From an uncultured Christensenellaceae bacterium (GTDB lineage Bacteria; Bacillota; Clostridia; Christensenellales; Borkfalkiaceae), in the NCBI GenBank assembly GCA_910586825.1, contig CAJUJF010000001.1, forward strand, positions 97,615-161,614: a stretch of DNA of 64,000 nt. Reading direction: 5' to 3'. Within the stretch, counting starts at the first letter, position 1. Each line of letters begins with the position of its first letter. Below the pieces are notes generated by a model. That model was not told the origin of the DNA. It saw only the letters and a program-made list of their open reading frames with translations, and ran no database searches. Position numbers and translations under genes: made by a program. Of the stretch, positions 44,854 to 53,921 are shown one piece after another.

Positions 44854-46227
44854 ATGAAACATACGGATATTTATGAAGCATTGCATGAAAAGTCGCCGAT
44901 CGGCAAGACGGTGACCGTCTGCGGCTGGGTGCGTACTTTCCGCGAATCTTCCGCCGTCGGATTTTTGGAACTTTCCGACGGCACGAGCTTTTCCCGTTTA
45001 CAGGTCGTGCTCGATAAGAACGCGCTGTCCTTCGATGCGGAATGCACCAAAAACGGCGCTTCCGTCTGCGTCACGGGCGAACTCGTCAAGGCGTTCAAAG
45101 GCGAGGGCAACGAGCTGAACGCCAAGGAGATAAAACTTCTCGGAAAATGTCCGCCCGAATATCCCATTCAGAAAAAGCGTACGACGCTCGATTTTCTGCG
45201 TACGATCCCGCATCTGCGGTTGCGCACCAATACGTTCAACGCGGTGTTCCGCGTGCGTTCGGTTGCGGCGCAGGCGATCCATCGCTATTTTCACGAACAC
45301 CGCTATTACTACGTGCATACGCCGATCATCACGGCGAGCGACTGCGAGGGGGCGGGCGAAATGTTCCGCGTGACCACGCAGCCCTGCGGCGCGAAGTACG
45401 CGAGCGAGGCGGAATATTACAAAGAGGATTTCTTCGGTCAGAAGGCGGGACTGTCCGTTTCCGGACAGCTGGAAGGCGAAGTCGCGGCGACGGCGTTTTC
45501 CAAGATCTATACGTTCGGACCTTCGTTCCGCGCGGAAAACTCCAACACGACGAAACACCTTGCCGAATTCTGGCACGTGGAGCCGGAAGTTGCGTTTGCC
45601 GAGCTTCCCGACATCATCGAAATCGCCGAAGAGATGCTGAAATACGTGATCGAAGCGGTAATGGAAGAGTGCGCGGACGAAATGAATTTCTTCGACGCGT
45701 TCATTGAAAAGGGACTGAAAGAAAAACTGAACCGCGTGATCGAGAGCAAATTCGCGGTCTGCGATTATACGGAAGCGGTTGAAATTCTGAAAAAAGCGGA
45801 CGTAAAATTCCAGTATCCCGTCGAATGGGGCAGCGATCTGCAAACCGAACACGAACGGTATCTGACCGAGACGGTCTTTCAAAAGCCCGTATTCGTAACC
45901 AATTATCCCAAAGAAATCAAATCTTTCTATATGAAACAGAATCCGGACGGCAAGACGGTTGCCGCGACCGATCTGCTTGTGCCCGGAATCGGGGAGATCA
46001 TCGGGTGCAGCGAACGGGAAGCGGACTACGACAAACTGGTTGCCGCCATGAAAGCGCGAAAGATGGATCTGAGCGCTTATCGGCAGTATCTCGATCTTCG
46101 CAAATTCGGCAGCGTGCCGCACAGCGGGTTCGGGCTGGGTTTCGAGCGGTTCGTCATGTACGTTACGGGAATGGAAAACATTCGCGACGTCACGCTCTTT
46201 CCGCGCTGGGTCGACAATATCATGTAA
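44854..46227 (+). CDS. asnS: asparaginyl-tRNA synthetase
   Basis: 457 residues. Anticodon-binding OB domain (about 15-115: VTVCGWVRTFRES), then the class II core with FRAENSNTTKHLAEFWHVEPE, which carries the Asn-specific reading, and the closing GFGLGFERFVMYVTGMENIRDV. HRYYYVHTPIITASDCEGAGEMF is in the middle. It follows proS by 30 bases with AGGGAGG before the ATG; the two synthetase genes form an operon ended by the terminator at 46246. Confidence 0.96.
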   Translation: MKHTDIYEALHEKSPIGKTVTVCGWVRTFRESSAVGFLELSDGTSFSRLQVVLDKNALSFDAECTKNGASVCVTGELVKAFKGEGNELNAKEIKLLGKCPPEYPIQKKRTTLDFLRTIPHLRLRTNTFNAVFRVRSVAAQAIHRYFHEHRYYYVHTPIITASDCEGAGEMFRVTTQPCGAKYASEAEYYKEDFFGQKAGLSVSGQLEGEVAATAFSKIYTFGPSFRAENSNTTKHLAEFWHVEPEVAFAELPDIIEIAEEMLKYVIEAVMEECADEMNFFDAFIEKGLKEKLNRVIESKFAVCDYTEAVEILKKADVKFQYPVEWGSDLQTEHERYLTETVFQKPVFVTNYPKEIKSFYMKQNPDGKTVAATDLLVPGIGEIIGCSEREADYDKLVAAMKARKMDLSAYRQYLDLRKFGSVPHSGFGLGFERFVMYVTGMENIRDVTLFPRWVDNIM

Positions 46228-46245
46228 ACGAATTTTGTTGAAGTC

Positions 46246-46270
46246 TCCCCCTTTGCCAAGGGGGATTTTT
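46246..46270 (+). terminator. terminator after asnS
   Basis: TCCCCCTT (46246-46253), loop TGCC, AAGGGGGA (46258-46265), then five T. Confidence 0.85.
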
Positions 46271-46279
46271 ATTATAATC

Positions 46280-48097
46280 ATGAAATACTTTTTTAAAAAT
46301 TCCTTCCGATACGTTCGGAAATACATACCCGTGCAGGTCTTTGCTTTGCTTCTCGGGTTGGCGCGGATCCTGATCCTGCTTGCGACGCCGCAGATCGTTT
46401 CGCTGCTCGTGGACAGGGTCGTGAATCCGCTTTTGGGAGAGCCGCCCGCGCAGACGGCGAGCATCTTCGAATTTCTGATCGCGGGGATCCCCGCCGACGA
46501 TTACGTAAAAATTTTTTGGGTGCTTTCTTCCGCGCTACTGTTGTTTGCGCTCCTGTTTTTCGTGTGTTTTTATGCAAAGTGGAATTTGGCGCATTATTTT
46601 TCGCTGAAAAGCGAGAAGGCGATGCGGACGGAAGTCCTCGATAAAATCAACCGCGCGAGCGCGCCGATGCTGATGCGGTATTCTGCGGGCGATCTGATCC
46701 TGATCGGAACGAAAGATCCGCACAAGGTCTGTTTGCTATACGATTCGACGTTTCAGTTTCTTCTCGACAGCCTCGTGTATATCGTATTCAGTTCCGTATT
46801 GCTGTGCAAGATCGATCCGCTTCTCATCGCGTTGCCGATTGCGGGCGGCGTGCTGAATATCATCGTCGTGCTGTGTTACCGCAAAAGAGTTACCAAGCAT
46901 TTCGAAGACGTCTGGCACGATTCGGCGGTGTTGTCCACGACCGTGCAGGAGAGCGTGTACGGCGTGCGTACCGTCGCGTCTTTCGCGCGGGAAGAGGAGC
47001 GCAAAAAGCTGTTTGCGCGAAATAACGGTACGCTGTACGATACCAACGTAAAGGGCGTACGCATGTTTTCCCGGCGAAATTTGTGGATGCAGTGCATCCG
47101 TTCGCTGATCAGCGTCGGCGAAGTCGCGCTCGCGGTGTGGATGGGGATCCGCGGACTGATCACACCGGGCGATTTCACGGCGGTCGTCGCGTACGTGGGA
47201 ATGCTCATGTGGCAGATCACCGATCTTCTGTTTTGCTTCAACGACGCGCAGGACATTCTGGTCAGCGCGAAACGGCTGTTCGGGTTTTTAAACGATCGGG
47301 ACGAGACGGCGGAGCGTTACGGCGATGCGGCGCCTTCCGCGACCCCTTCGGTCGAATTCAGAAACGTCGGGGTGAAATGCGGAGAGGGTTATGCGCTGCA
47401 AGGGATCGATTTGACCCTTCCGTACGGGAAGCGGTTGGGCGTGATGGGCAGAACGGGCGGCGGCAAGACGCTGCTTTGTAAACTGATGCAGGGGCTTGCG
47501 GAGGCGGACGAGGGCGAGATTCTCATCGACGGGCGCCCGATTCACGATTACGACAGGGGGGAGCTTTTGCGCGCCTATTCTTACGCGATGCAAAACGTGT
47601 TTTTGTTCTCGAATACCATTTCCGCAAATATCGCGCTGTACGACCCGTTTGCGGACGAGGAGAAGATCGAGCGCGCGGGCGCGCTTGCGGAAGCGGACGA
47701 GTTTGCGCGGCGGTTTCCCGATGGATACCTTACGACGATCGGAGAAAAGGGGTTCGGGCTTTCGGGCGGGCAAAAACAGCGAATTTCCATTGCGCGCGCT
47801 CTGTTCAAAAACGCGCAGATTTTGGTTTTCGACGACGTTACGAGCGCGCTCGATATGGATACGGAGCGGAGGGTGTTCGCCAATATCGATCGGGAATGCG
47901 GAGAAAAAACGCTCGTGCTCGTGACGCACCGCGCGACGGCGCTGAAAAATTGCGACGAGATCGTCTTTCTCGAAAACGGGAGAATCACCGAACGCGGCAC
48001 TTTCGCGGAGCTGATGGCGCTGAACGGCAATTTTGCAAAAATTTATGCGAGCCAGATCAGCGAAACGATTTCGGACGAGGGTGGATATGCGGAATAA
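46280..48097 (+). CDS. ABC exporter half-transporter, degenerate NBD subunit (second pair)
   Basis: 605 residues: six membrane helices (about 20-330) and an ATPase domain with Walker A GRTGGGKTL at residue 390, LSGGQKQRISIARA, and Walker B ending D518-D519, with Asp in place of the catalytic Glu. Together with the next gene it forms a heterodimeric exporter like the pair at 1968-5502. The ATG at 46280 gives a natural N-terminus, but no good ribosome-binding site lies before it: the closest G-rich stretch is the right arm of the asnS terminator. Transcription source is unclear, since a TATAAT at 46273 is too close to serve. Confidence 0.88.
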   Translation: MKYFFKNSFRYVRKYIPVQVFALLLGLARILILLATPQIVSLLVDRVVNPLLGEPPAQTASIFEFLIAGIPADDYVKIFWVLSSALLLFALLFFVCFYAKWNLAHYFSLKSEKAMRTEVLDKINRASAPMLMRYSAGDLILIGTKDPHKVCLLYDSTFQFLLDSLVYIVFSSVLLCKIDPLLIALPIAGGVLNIIVVLCYRKRVTKHFEDVWHDSAVLSTTVQESVYGVRTVASFAREEERKKLFARNNGTLYDTNVKGVRMFSRRNLWMQCIRSLISVGEVALAVWMGIRGLITPGDFTAVVAYVGMLMWQITDLLFCFNDAQDILVSAKRLFGFLNDRDETAERYGDAAPSATPSVEFRNVGVKCGEGYALQGIDLTLPYGKRLGVMGRTGGGKTLLCKLMQGLAEADEGEILIDGRPIHDYDRGELLRAYSYAMQNVFLFSNTISANIALYDPFADEEKIERAGALAEADEFARRFPDGYLTTIGEKGFGLSGGQKQRISIARALFKNAQILVFDDVTSALDMDTERRVFANIDRECGEKTLVLVTHRATALKNCDEIVFLENGRITERGTFAELMALNGNFAKIYASQISETISDEGGYAE

Positions 48098-49880
48098 TTT
48101 ATATTATCAGGACGAATATATTAAAGAGACGTTTAATTTCAAAATGTTCGCTCGCATGTTCAAAAGCGCGGGGAGGCACAAAGGGCTGATGCTGGCTTGC
48201 GTGTTCCTCGAACTGATCACGAGCGCGCTTGCGCTGTTGCCGAACATCATTTTTTCGATGATCGTCGACGACGTCTTCCCGAAAGACGGCGTGTTGCCGA
48301 CGAATTACATGCTCACGGCGGGGCTTTGTCTCGGCGGTTTCGCGCTGGTCTGGGCGGCGCTCGCCATCGGCTATTATTTCGAATGGCAGATCCCCGGCAA
48401 GTTCGGGTATCTTTTCTGCGCGGAATTGCGTACGGACGTGTTCAATCGGCTTACCGTGCTGGATTTCCGCTATTTCGACACCCACTCCACGGGCAAGATC
48501 CTCGTGCGCGTCACGAACTACGTGGACGAAGTGTCCAGCCTGTTTTCCACGCTCTTCTACACGATCATGTACTGCGCGTTCATCGTCGTGATCGGAATGG
48601 CATGGCTCGTCGCTCTCGATTGGCGGATCGGCGGCGCGGTCGCGATCGCGTTCCTTCCGCTTTCGGTCATCATGTACTTTCTCGGCAGAGCGGTCCATAA
48701 ACGCGCGGGACGGGACAGGAACAAAAATGCGAATTATACGGCGTTCGTCGCGGAAAACATCAACGGCGCGGAAGTAGTGCAGGCTTATAACCGCGGGGAC
48801 ATCAATCGCGAAGCCGCGCAACAGCTCTACGACGAGTATTCCAAGGCGTTCATGCGCACGACGCACGTGCGGGAGGCGTTCTTCCCCATGGCGCACGGAT
48901 TTACGAAAACGCTGTTCCTCATTCTTGCGTACGGCGTCGCGCTTGCGGTGTTGCTGACGGGCTGGGGCGGCGGGCTGGCGCTCGGTACGGTCGTCGCGAT
49001 CGGGTCGGTCCTCGGCGACGTCACCAACAGCACGGGGCATCTGTGCAATCATATTTCCTCGATATTTACGCTTTCCACCAATCTCGAACGCATTTACGAC
49101 ACCATGGAAACGCCCGTGGACATTGCCGACTGCGAGGACGCGGTTCCGCTTGAAAACTGTCGGGGGAACGTTGCGTTCGAACACGTGGATTTCGCCTACG
49201 TGCAGGGGATTCCCGTGTTAAAGGATTTTACTCTGCGGGCAAACGCGGGCGAGACGGTTGCGATCGTCGGCGCGACGGGCTCCGGAAAGACGACGATCGT
49301 CAATCTGCTGAGCCGCTTTTACGAGGTCGGGCGCGGAAGAATCACCATAGACGGAACGGAGATTCACCGCTTTACGCTACATTCCCTGCGCGAAAACGTG
49401 GGGGTCATGATGCAGGACACGTACATTTTCAGCGGGACGGTCATGGAGAATATCCGTTTTTCCCGTCCGGACGCCACGGACGAGGAGTGCGTCGCCGCGG
49501 CGGTATCCGCCTGTGCGGACGGATTTATTTCCCGTTTGCCGCAGGGTTACGAAACGGAGATTTCCGAGAGTTACGCGCTCTCCGGCGGGGAGCGGCAGCT
49601 GTTGAGTTTTGCAAGGCTGATCCTCGCCGATCCGAAGATCGTCGTTCTGGACGAGGCGACGAGTCATATCGACACGCAGACGGAGCGGGAAATTCAACAA
49701 AGCCTGAGGGCGCTTTTGGCGGGAAGAACGAGTTTCGTGATCGCGCACAGGCTTTCTACGATCCGCGGCGCGGATAAGATCGTCTATTTGAGCGACGGCG
49801 AAATCGCGGAACAGGGAACGCACGGCGAATTGCTCGCGCGCAACGGGTTGTATGCGAAACTCATTCGTTCCGCCGTATGA
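48087..49880 (+). CDS. ABC exporter half-transporter, catalytic NBD subunit (second pair)
   Basis: 597 residues. Membrane domain (about 20-330), Walker A GATGSGKTT from residue 395, signature LSGGERQLLSFAR and an intact Walker B IVVLDEATSHID with E523. The start overlaps the previous gene by 11 bases, GGGTGG upstream. Sequence similarity to the first exporter pair is only at family level, so the substrates may differ. The nucleoside-hydrolase homologue follows by 18 bases. Confidence 0.89.
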   Translation: MRNNLYYQDEYIKETFNFKMFARMFKSAGRHKGLMLACVFLELITSALALLPNIIFSMIVDDVFPKDGVLPTNYMLTAGLCLGGFALVWAALAIGYYFEWQIPGKFGYLFCAELRTDVFNRLTVLDFRYFDTHSTGKILVRVTNYVDEVSSLFSTLFYTIMYCAFIVVIGMAWLVALDWRIGGAVAIAFLPLSVIMYFLGRAVHKRAGRDRNKNANYTAFVAENINGAEVVQAYNRGDINREAAQQLYDEYSKAFMRTTHVREAFFPMAHGFTKTLFLILAYGVALAVLLTGWGGGLALGTVVAIGSVLGDVTNSTGHLCNHISSIFTLSTNLERIYDTMETPVDIADCEDAVPLENCRGNVAFEHVDFAYVQGIPVLKDFTLRANAGETVAIVGATGSGKTTIVNLLSRFYEVGRGRITIDGTEIHRFTLHSLRENVGVMMQDTYIFSGTVMENIRFSRPDATDEECVAAAVSACADGFISRLPQGYETEISESYALSGGERQLLSFARLILADPKIVVLDEATSHIDTQTEREIQQSLRALLAGRTSFVIAHRLSTIRGADKIVYLSDGEIAEQGTHGELLARNGLYAKLIRSAV

Positions 49881-49898
49881 CGGCGAATAAGGGGGATT

Positions 49899-50702
49899 AT
49901 GAAACTGATTTTATGTTGCGATTATGGGCTGGACGACGCCGCGGCGACGGCGGACGCACTCTTTCACGCCGAAAAAGACGGCTATGAATCTGTCGTTCTC
50001 GTCGCGATCGGCGGAAACGTGCCGAGCAAAGTCGCGCTCGGAAACGCGAAGAAACTGCTCGCCGCGCTGAATTTTCCGCATCCGCCCGTGACGGTAACGG
50101 ATACGACGGCGGTACCGCAGCCGAGCGAATATCTGAAACTGATCCACGGTGAAGACGGCATGGGGGATCTGTTTCCCGCATGTCCGGAAACCGTTGTCGA
50201 AACGGTCCCGTTCGCCGATTGGCTGGATTCTCTGTCGGGGGAATACGATCTGTTGAGTTTGGGACCCATGACCCTTGTGCCGCGGATTCTCGCCCGCGGG
50301 ACTTGCAGGCGGTTCGTGTTTATGGGCGGCAATATTGCGGAAACGCCGAATTTTAATGGGTACGAGTTCAATCATGCGCTCGACCGCGCCGCGTTTTCGG
50401 AAACGGTAAAAAAATACCCGCACGTCGCGATCACGATGGATACGTGCAGGAATGAGTATTTGAATATTCAGAAAGAGGGCGTGACGGGCGACGGTCTGCT
50501 TCACAGGATCGTAAACCGCTCGCGCGAAATGACGTTTGTTTCTGGTGAACAAGGCTGTTACGTGTGGGACGACGTTGCGGTGAAATATCTGCGTCATCCC
50601 GATTGGTTTTCGCTGTACGCGGCGACCGATCGCGACGGGAACGTTTTGACCGTTGCGCGCTATGTCGGAACGGAAACGTACGGGGAAATTCTCGGAAAAT
50701 GA
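49899..50702 (+). CDS. nucleoside hydrolase-like protein with altered active site
   Basis: 267 residues. The family splits N-glycosidic bonds of nucleosides. The N-terminal calcium motif DxDPGxDD reads CCDYGLDD here: the first Asp, the general base in studied enzymes, is C6, and Pro is Tyr; D8, D12 and D13 remain. LGPMTLVPRIL, FMGGN (the family GG-N block) and a late VWDDVAV (for the usual HDPLA) support the fold. Activity is therefore doubtful, or the substrate has changed. It is the last gene of the second exporter operon, which may hint at a transported nucleoside-like compound. Confidence 0.78.
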   Translation: MKLILCCDYGLDDAAATADALFHAEKDGYESVVLVAIGGNVPSKVALGNAKKLLAALNFPHPPVTVTDTTAVPQPSEYLKLIHGEDGMGDLFPACPETVVETVPFADWLDSLSGEYDLLSLGPMTLVPRILARGTCRRFVFMGGNIAETPNFNGYEFNHALDRAAFSETVKKYPHVAITMDTCRNEYLNIQKEGVTGDGLLHRIVNRSREMTFVSGEQGCYVWDDVAVKYLRHPDWFSLYAATDRDGNVLTVARYVGTETYGEILGK

Positions 50703-50721
50703 TTGGAGTGCGATTTCCCGT

Positions 50722-51138
50722 TCATTCGAGCGGGATCGTTTCGATCTTAAAATCGCAGTAATATTCCGCTTCGGAAGCGGTGAATTTCAGCACGCAGTAA
50801 TCGGGGTCGGTCACGCCGCCTTTGTAAAAAAGCGTATCGCCGAATCGCCAGATGTCCCGTTTCGTCTGCGGATCCGTGCAGATCTCCACGGCGCCTTTTA
50901 ACATGGCTCCTTGAAACTTGAACCGCCCGCGTCGGTAAAAATACAGACAGGCGTTCGGATTATTCGCGTATTGCGCAACTTTTTTGGACGACGTGTTCGT
51001 AGAAAACCAAAATGCATTTTTTTCGATTTTCCGCGGCGCCATCATCGCGCGGGTACAGGGGAAACCGTTATCGTCTATCGAAGAGAGGAAGGCGGTTTTT
51101 TGCTTGGAAAGGAATTTTGTAAGTTTTTCTTTGGTCAT
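50722..51138 (-). CDS. pyridoxamine 5'-phosphate oxidase-like flavin protein
   Basis: 138 residues, a split-barrel FMN-binding domain protein. LSSIDDNGFPCTRAMMAP, FWFSTNTSSKKVAQYANNPNACLYF and the GAVEI strand match the family that includes general stress protein 26. Real substrates of such proteins are rarely known; flavin or haem-degradation roles occur. CAGGAG precedes the ATG. It lies 78 bases downstream of the lipoprotein gene on the same strand and may be co-transcribed. Confidence 0.85.
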   Translation of the reverse strand: MTKEKLTKFLSKQKTAFLSSIDDNGFPCTRAMMAPRKIEKNAFWFSTNTSSKKVAQYANNPNACLYFYRRGRFKFQGAMLKGAVEICTDPQTKRDIWRFGDTLFYKGGVTDPDYCVLKFTASEAEYYCDFKIETIPLE

Positions 51139-51216
51139 GCGGTTGTCTCCTGAAAGATCTGTTTTGCGTGTATTCGTGCTTTTGATTTTTCGGCGCGAAA
51201 GCCGTGGTTTTTGCGG

Positions 51217-51768
51217 TTAAAAATCTATGCCTTGTTTGTTTGTGACTTCTACCCAAATCGTTATGATTTCGCGCTCTTCATACTTGGCAAAAGAGATATG
51301 CGTCTTTCCCGACTTGGCGATATGAAGGATGCCTTTATCCTGAATCGAGCATCCCAAGTTTGTAAAAACCTTATCGAACTCTTCAAGCGAAGAATTGCAG
51401 GTAATGCCGTATACACTTACGTCGGGATCTGTAATTTGGATTTTCGTAACGGTGTCGAAAATTCCTTTGTTGGAAGAATAATCGGGATAGGCGGTTACGG
51501 TATACTGGACGTAATGCTCGGGAAAAATTAGCGAATGATCTTCGTCGGTTTCGGGCGGCGGATAATCTTTGCCGAGGTAAATAAGCCCGCCGAATACGCC
51601 TTCGAGACAATAATGTTCCTGAAAATCTTCACGCGAAACCTTTTCGGTTATCCAAAACTCCAAAGCGGTATCTTCCGGTTTTGCGAGAATCGGATCGTCG
51701 CCGCAGGCGGACAGGGAAAGAACGCACAACCATAACGCCGCGAAGATCGCGATTGCATACTTTTTCAT
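51217..51768 (-). CDS. putative lipoprotein of unknown family
   Basis: 183 residues. A basic start (MKKYAIAIFAALWL) and hydrophobic stretch lead to the lipobox LSAC, so the mature protein is anchored to the outer face of the membrane by Cys. The rest is acidic and hydrophilic, with no motif I recognise. The start at 51768 is preferred over 51774 since AAGGGG lies eight bases upstream of it. Confidence 0.72.
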   Translation of the reverse strand: MKKYAIAIFAALWLCVLSLSACGDDPILAKPEDTALEFWITEKVSREDFQEHYCLEGVFGGLIYLGKDYPPPETDEDHSLIFPEHYVQYTVTAYPDYSSNKGIFDTVTKIQITDPDVSVYGITCNSSLEEFDKVFTNLGCSIQDKGILHIAKSGKTHISFAKYEEREIITIWVEVTNKQGIDF

Positions 51769-51798
51769 ATCCATACCCCTTATTGTTTTGCCGTTTTT

Positions 51799-51827
51799 AT
51801 TATAACGCAATCGCGAAGGAAAGTCAA
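51799..51827 (-). promoter_or_regulatory. promoter of the lipoprotein gene
   Basis: Minus strand TTGACT (51822-51827), 17-bp spacer, TATAAT (51799-51804). Confidence 0.8.
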
Positions 51828-51904
51828 TCCCGTATTTTTTAAAACAAAGCGGGAATTTCCGTCGGAGTTCTTACGGAGAGGGGATCGCGTGAAGGGGGGA
51901 GTTA

Positions 51905-51947
51905 AAAGTAAAAATCGGCGGAAAAGTCTTTTGCCTTTTCCGCCGAT
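51905..51947 (-). terminator. terminator of the tRNA transcript
   Basis: Minus strand hairpin ATCGGCGGAAAAG/CTTTTCCGCCGAT (between 51914 and 51947) followed by TTTT. Confidence 0.85.
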
Positions 51948-51952
51948 ATATT

Positions 51953-52039
51953 TGGTGCCGATAATCGGATTTGAACCGATACGGTATCTCTACCATTGGA
52001 TTCTAAGTCCAACGCGTCTGCCAATTCCGCCATATCGGC
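51953..52039 (-). tRNA. tRNA-Leu (anticodon UAG)
   Basis: 87 bases including an encoded CCA. Acceptor arms GCCGATA and TATCGGC, anticodon stem TTGGA/TCCAA with loop CTTAGAA, a type II variable arm, and TTCAAAT in the T-loop region. Reads CUA and related leucine codons. Confidence 0.95.
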
Positions 52040-52105
52040 ATAGTTTATAAACATAAAAAAACAAACCGCCATACGTCGGCACTCGGCACAGCGTACAGGG
52101 CTTGA

Positions 52106-52182
<77 letters not shown>

Positions 52183-52199
52183 GCAACACGGATATTATT

Positions 52200-52228
52200 A
52201 TCATATCCGAAACGGTACGGCTTGTCAA
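52200..52228 (-). promoter_or_regulatory. promoter of the tRNA-Val/tRNA-Leu transcript
   Basis: Minus strand TTGACA (52223-52228), 17-bp spacer, TATGAT (52200-52205). Confidence 0.78.
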
Positions 52229-52298
52229 GCATTCTTTGCCGAAAACAGAAAGATTTTTCTGGATTTTCACCGTTCTCGCGAGATTTTATGAAACGCAC

Positions 52299-52327
52299 TT
52301 GACAAATCGGCGCATATATAGTAAAAT
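52299..52327 (+). promoter_or_regulatory. promoter of the glycosyltransferase
   Basis: TTGACA (52299-52304), 17-bp spacer, TAAAAT (52322-52327); divergent from the tRNA promoter. Confidence 0.78.
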
Positions 52328-52367
52328 AGTTTCATAATAAATTGCAATATGCTTTCGGAGTAAACGT

Positions 52368-53909
52368 ATGGAAACGTATCGTAAACCGAGAATCCTTATC
52401 ACTTTCGTGGAAGCGGGTATGGGGCATATCGTCAGCGCACAGGCGATTTCGGACTCTCTGAAAAAAAAATACGGGGATAAAATGGAGATCATCGAAGCCT
52501 ACATGCTTCGCGACAGCGAGAATCCCGTTTTACCCAAGTTTGAAGAATTTCTCGTAAAAAACACGCAACTGTATTCGAAAATTCCCGCGTTCGGGGATAT
52601 ACAGTTCGCCTCTATGCACATTCTCGGCGCGCAGAACACGTTGAAGCTGATCCACAATACTACTTTTCACGCTTCGACGCTTGCGATGATCGAGGAGTAT
52701 AAAAAATACAAACCGGACGTGATTATCTGCACGCATTTTTTCCTGCTCTTTACGGCGGTGGAATATCGGCGTAAATTTAATCCGGACGTCACGGTCGTCG
52801 CTTACTGTCCGGATAACGACGTTCACGGCTGGTGGGATAACCGCGCGGACGTGATCTACACCAACAATCCGCTTGCAACCAAACAGGCGTACGATTTGAA
52901 GTTCAGGAACGGACACGTGCGCGAAGTGTTTTATCCGACGCGCGCGGACGTCGTGGAATCCAACGAGGGGAAAGAATCTTATCGCGAAAAATTCGGGATC
53001 CCGCAGGATAAATTTGCCGTTGTGATCGCGGACGGGGTATACGCCAAAGCGAAATTGCGCAAAGTTTGTAAAGAACTGTTAAAGACGGACGTTCCGATTA
53101 CGATCTGCGTGCTTGCGGGGAAAAACGAAAAACTCAAACGGCTGTTCGACGAAATAAAGCCGCGCGTGAAGCCGAACATTACCCTGTTGACGTTCGGGTT
53201 TATCAAAGAGGCGCCGCAGCTCTACGGCGCGTGCGATTTGTTCATCACCAAAGCGGGACCGAACGCGGTGCTCGACAGCGTGATGATGGGGACGCCGATC
53301 CTGACGGACTACTGCGCGACGCCGAGCGAGCGCGCGACGAAAAAACTGTTCGTCGAGCACATGTTCTGCGGGTATCACTTTGTCAGTCCGAGAAGGATCC
53401 GGAAACAGGTGGAGAAACTCGTCGAACAGCCCGAACTGTTGCAAAAGATCAGGGAGACGCTTTCGTTCTTCGATAAGTCGCGCAACGGGGCCGATGAGAT
53501 TGCGGACGACATCGCCGAGATCCTCTGGAACCGCCGAGAGAGAATGGAAAAAATTCTGCGCGAAGAGAAGAGCGTGATCAGCGAATTCTTTAACGAAAAG
53601 GCGGAGATCAAACGCGCCGAGGCGAAGAAGAAGATCGAAAAAATTCAGGAAACAACGGCGAAACGCGCCGAGAAATTCGGTCAGTCGGAAAAACTCGACG
53701 GGGAAACCGCGGAGAAACTCTCGCAAAAGAGCGCGAAGCGCATCGAAGTCGTCAATGCGCGTACGGAAAAACAGATTGAAAAAATCGATTGCAAGACGGA
53801 AAAAGTGATCGAAAAAGTGTATGAAGGAAAGGCGAGCCGTTATTCCGCAAAGGCGATTTTGAAAAAAGTCGATCGCGAACAGGATAAGCGCGAGACGGAT
53901 CTTGCCTGA
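52368..53909 (+). CDS. MGDG-synthase/UgtP-like glycosyltransferase with coiled-coil tail
   Basis: 513 residues. The first 380 or so form a GT-B glycosyltransferase: FVEAGMGHIVSAQAISDSL (the N-terminal nucleotide-sugar/lipid loop of the MGDG synthase group), CTHFFLLFTAVEYRR, and the donor-binding ITKAGPNAVLDSVMMGTPIL. Such enzymes put sugar on diacylglycerol to form membrane glycolipids. From about residue 388 to the end is a long Lys/Glu/Arg-rich helix, predicted coiled coil, that the family normally lacks; it may bind membrane or a partner. The downstream SDR gene follows by 12 bases. Confidence 0.84.
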   Translation: METYRKPRILITFVEAGMGHIVSAQAISDSLKKKYGDKMEIIEAYMLRDSENPVLPKFEEFLVKNTQLYSKIPAFGDIQFASMHILGAQNTLKLIHNTTFHASTLAMIEEYKKYKPDVIICTHFFLLFTAVEYRRKFNPDVTVVAYCPDNDVHGWWDNRADVIYTNNPLATKQAYDLKFRNGHVREVFYPTRADVVESNEGKESYREKFGIPQDKFAVVIADGVYAKAKLRKVCKELLKTDVPITICVLAGKNEKLKRLFDEIKPRVKPNITLLTFGFIKEAPQLYGACDLFITKAGPNAVLDSVMMGTPILTDYCATPSERATKKLFVEHMFCGYHFVSPRRIRKQVEKLVEQPELLQKIRETLSFFDKSRNGADEIADDIAEILWNRRERMEKILREEKSVISEFFNEKAEIKRAEAKKKIEKIQETTAKRAEKFGQSEKLDGETAEKLSQKSAKRIEVVNARTEKQIEKIDCKTEKVIEKVYEGKASRYSAKAILKKVDREQDKRETDLA

Positions 53910-53921
53910 AAAGGGGAGACG

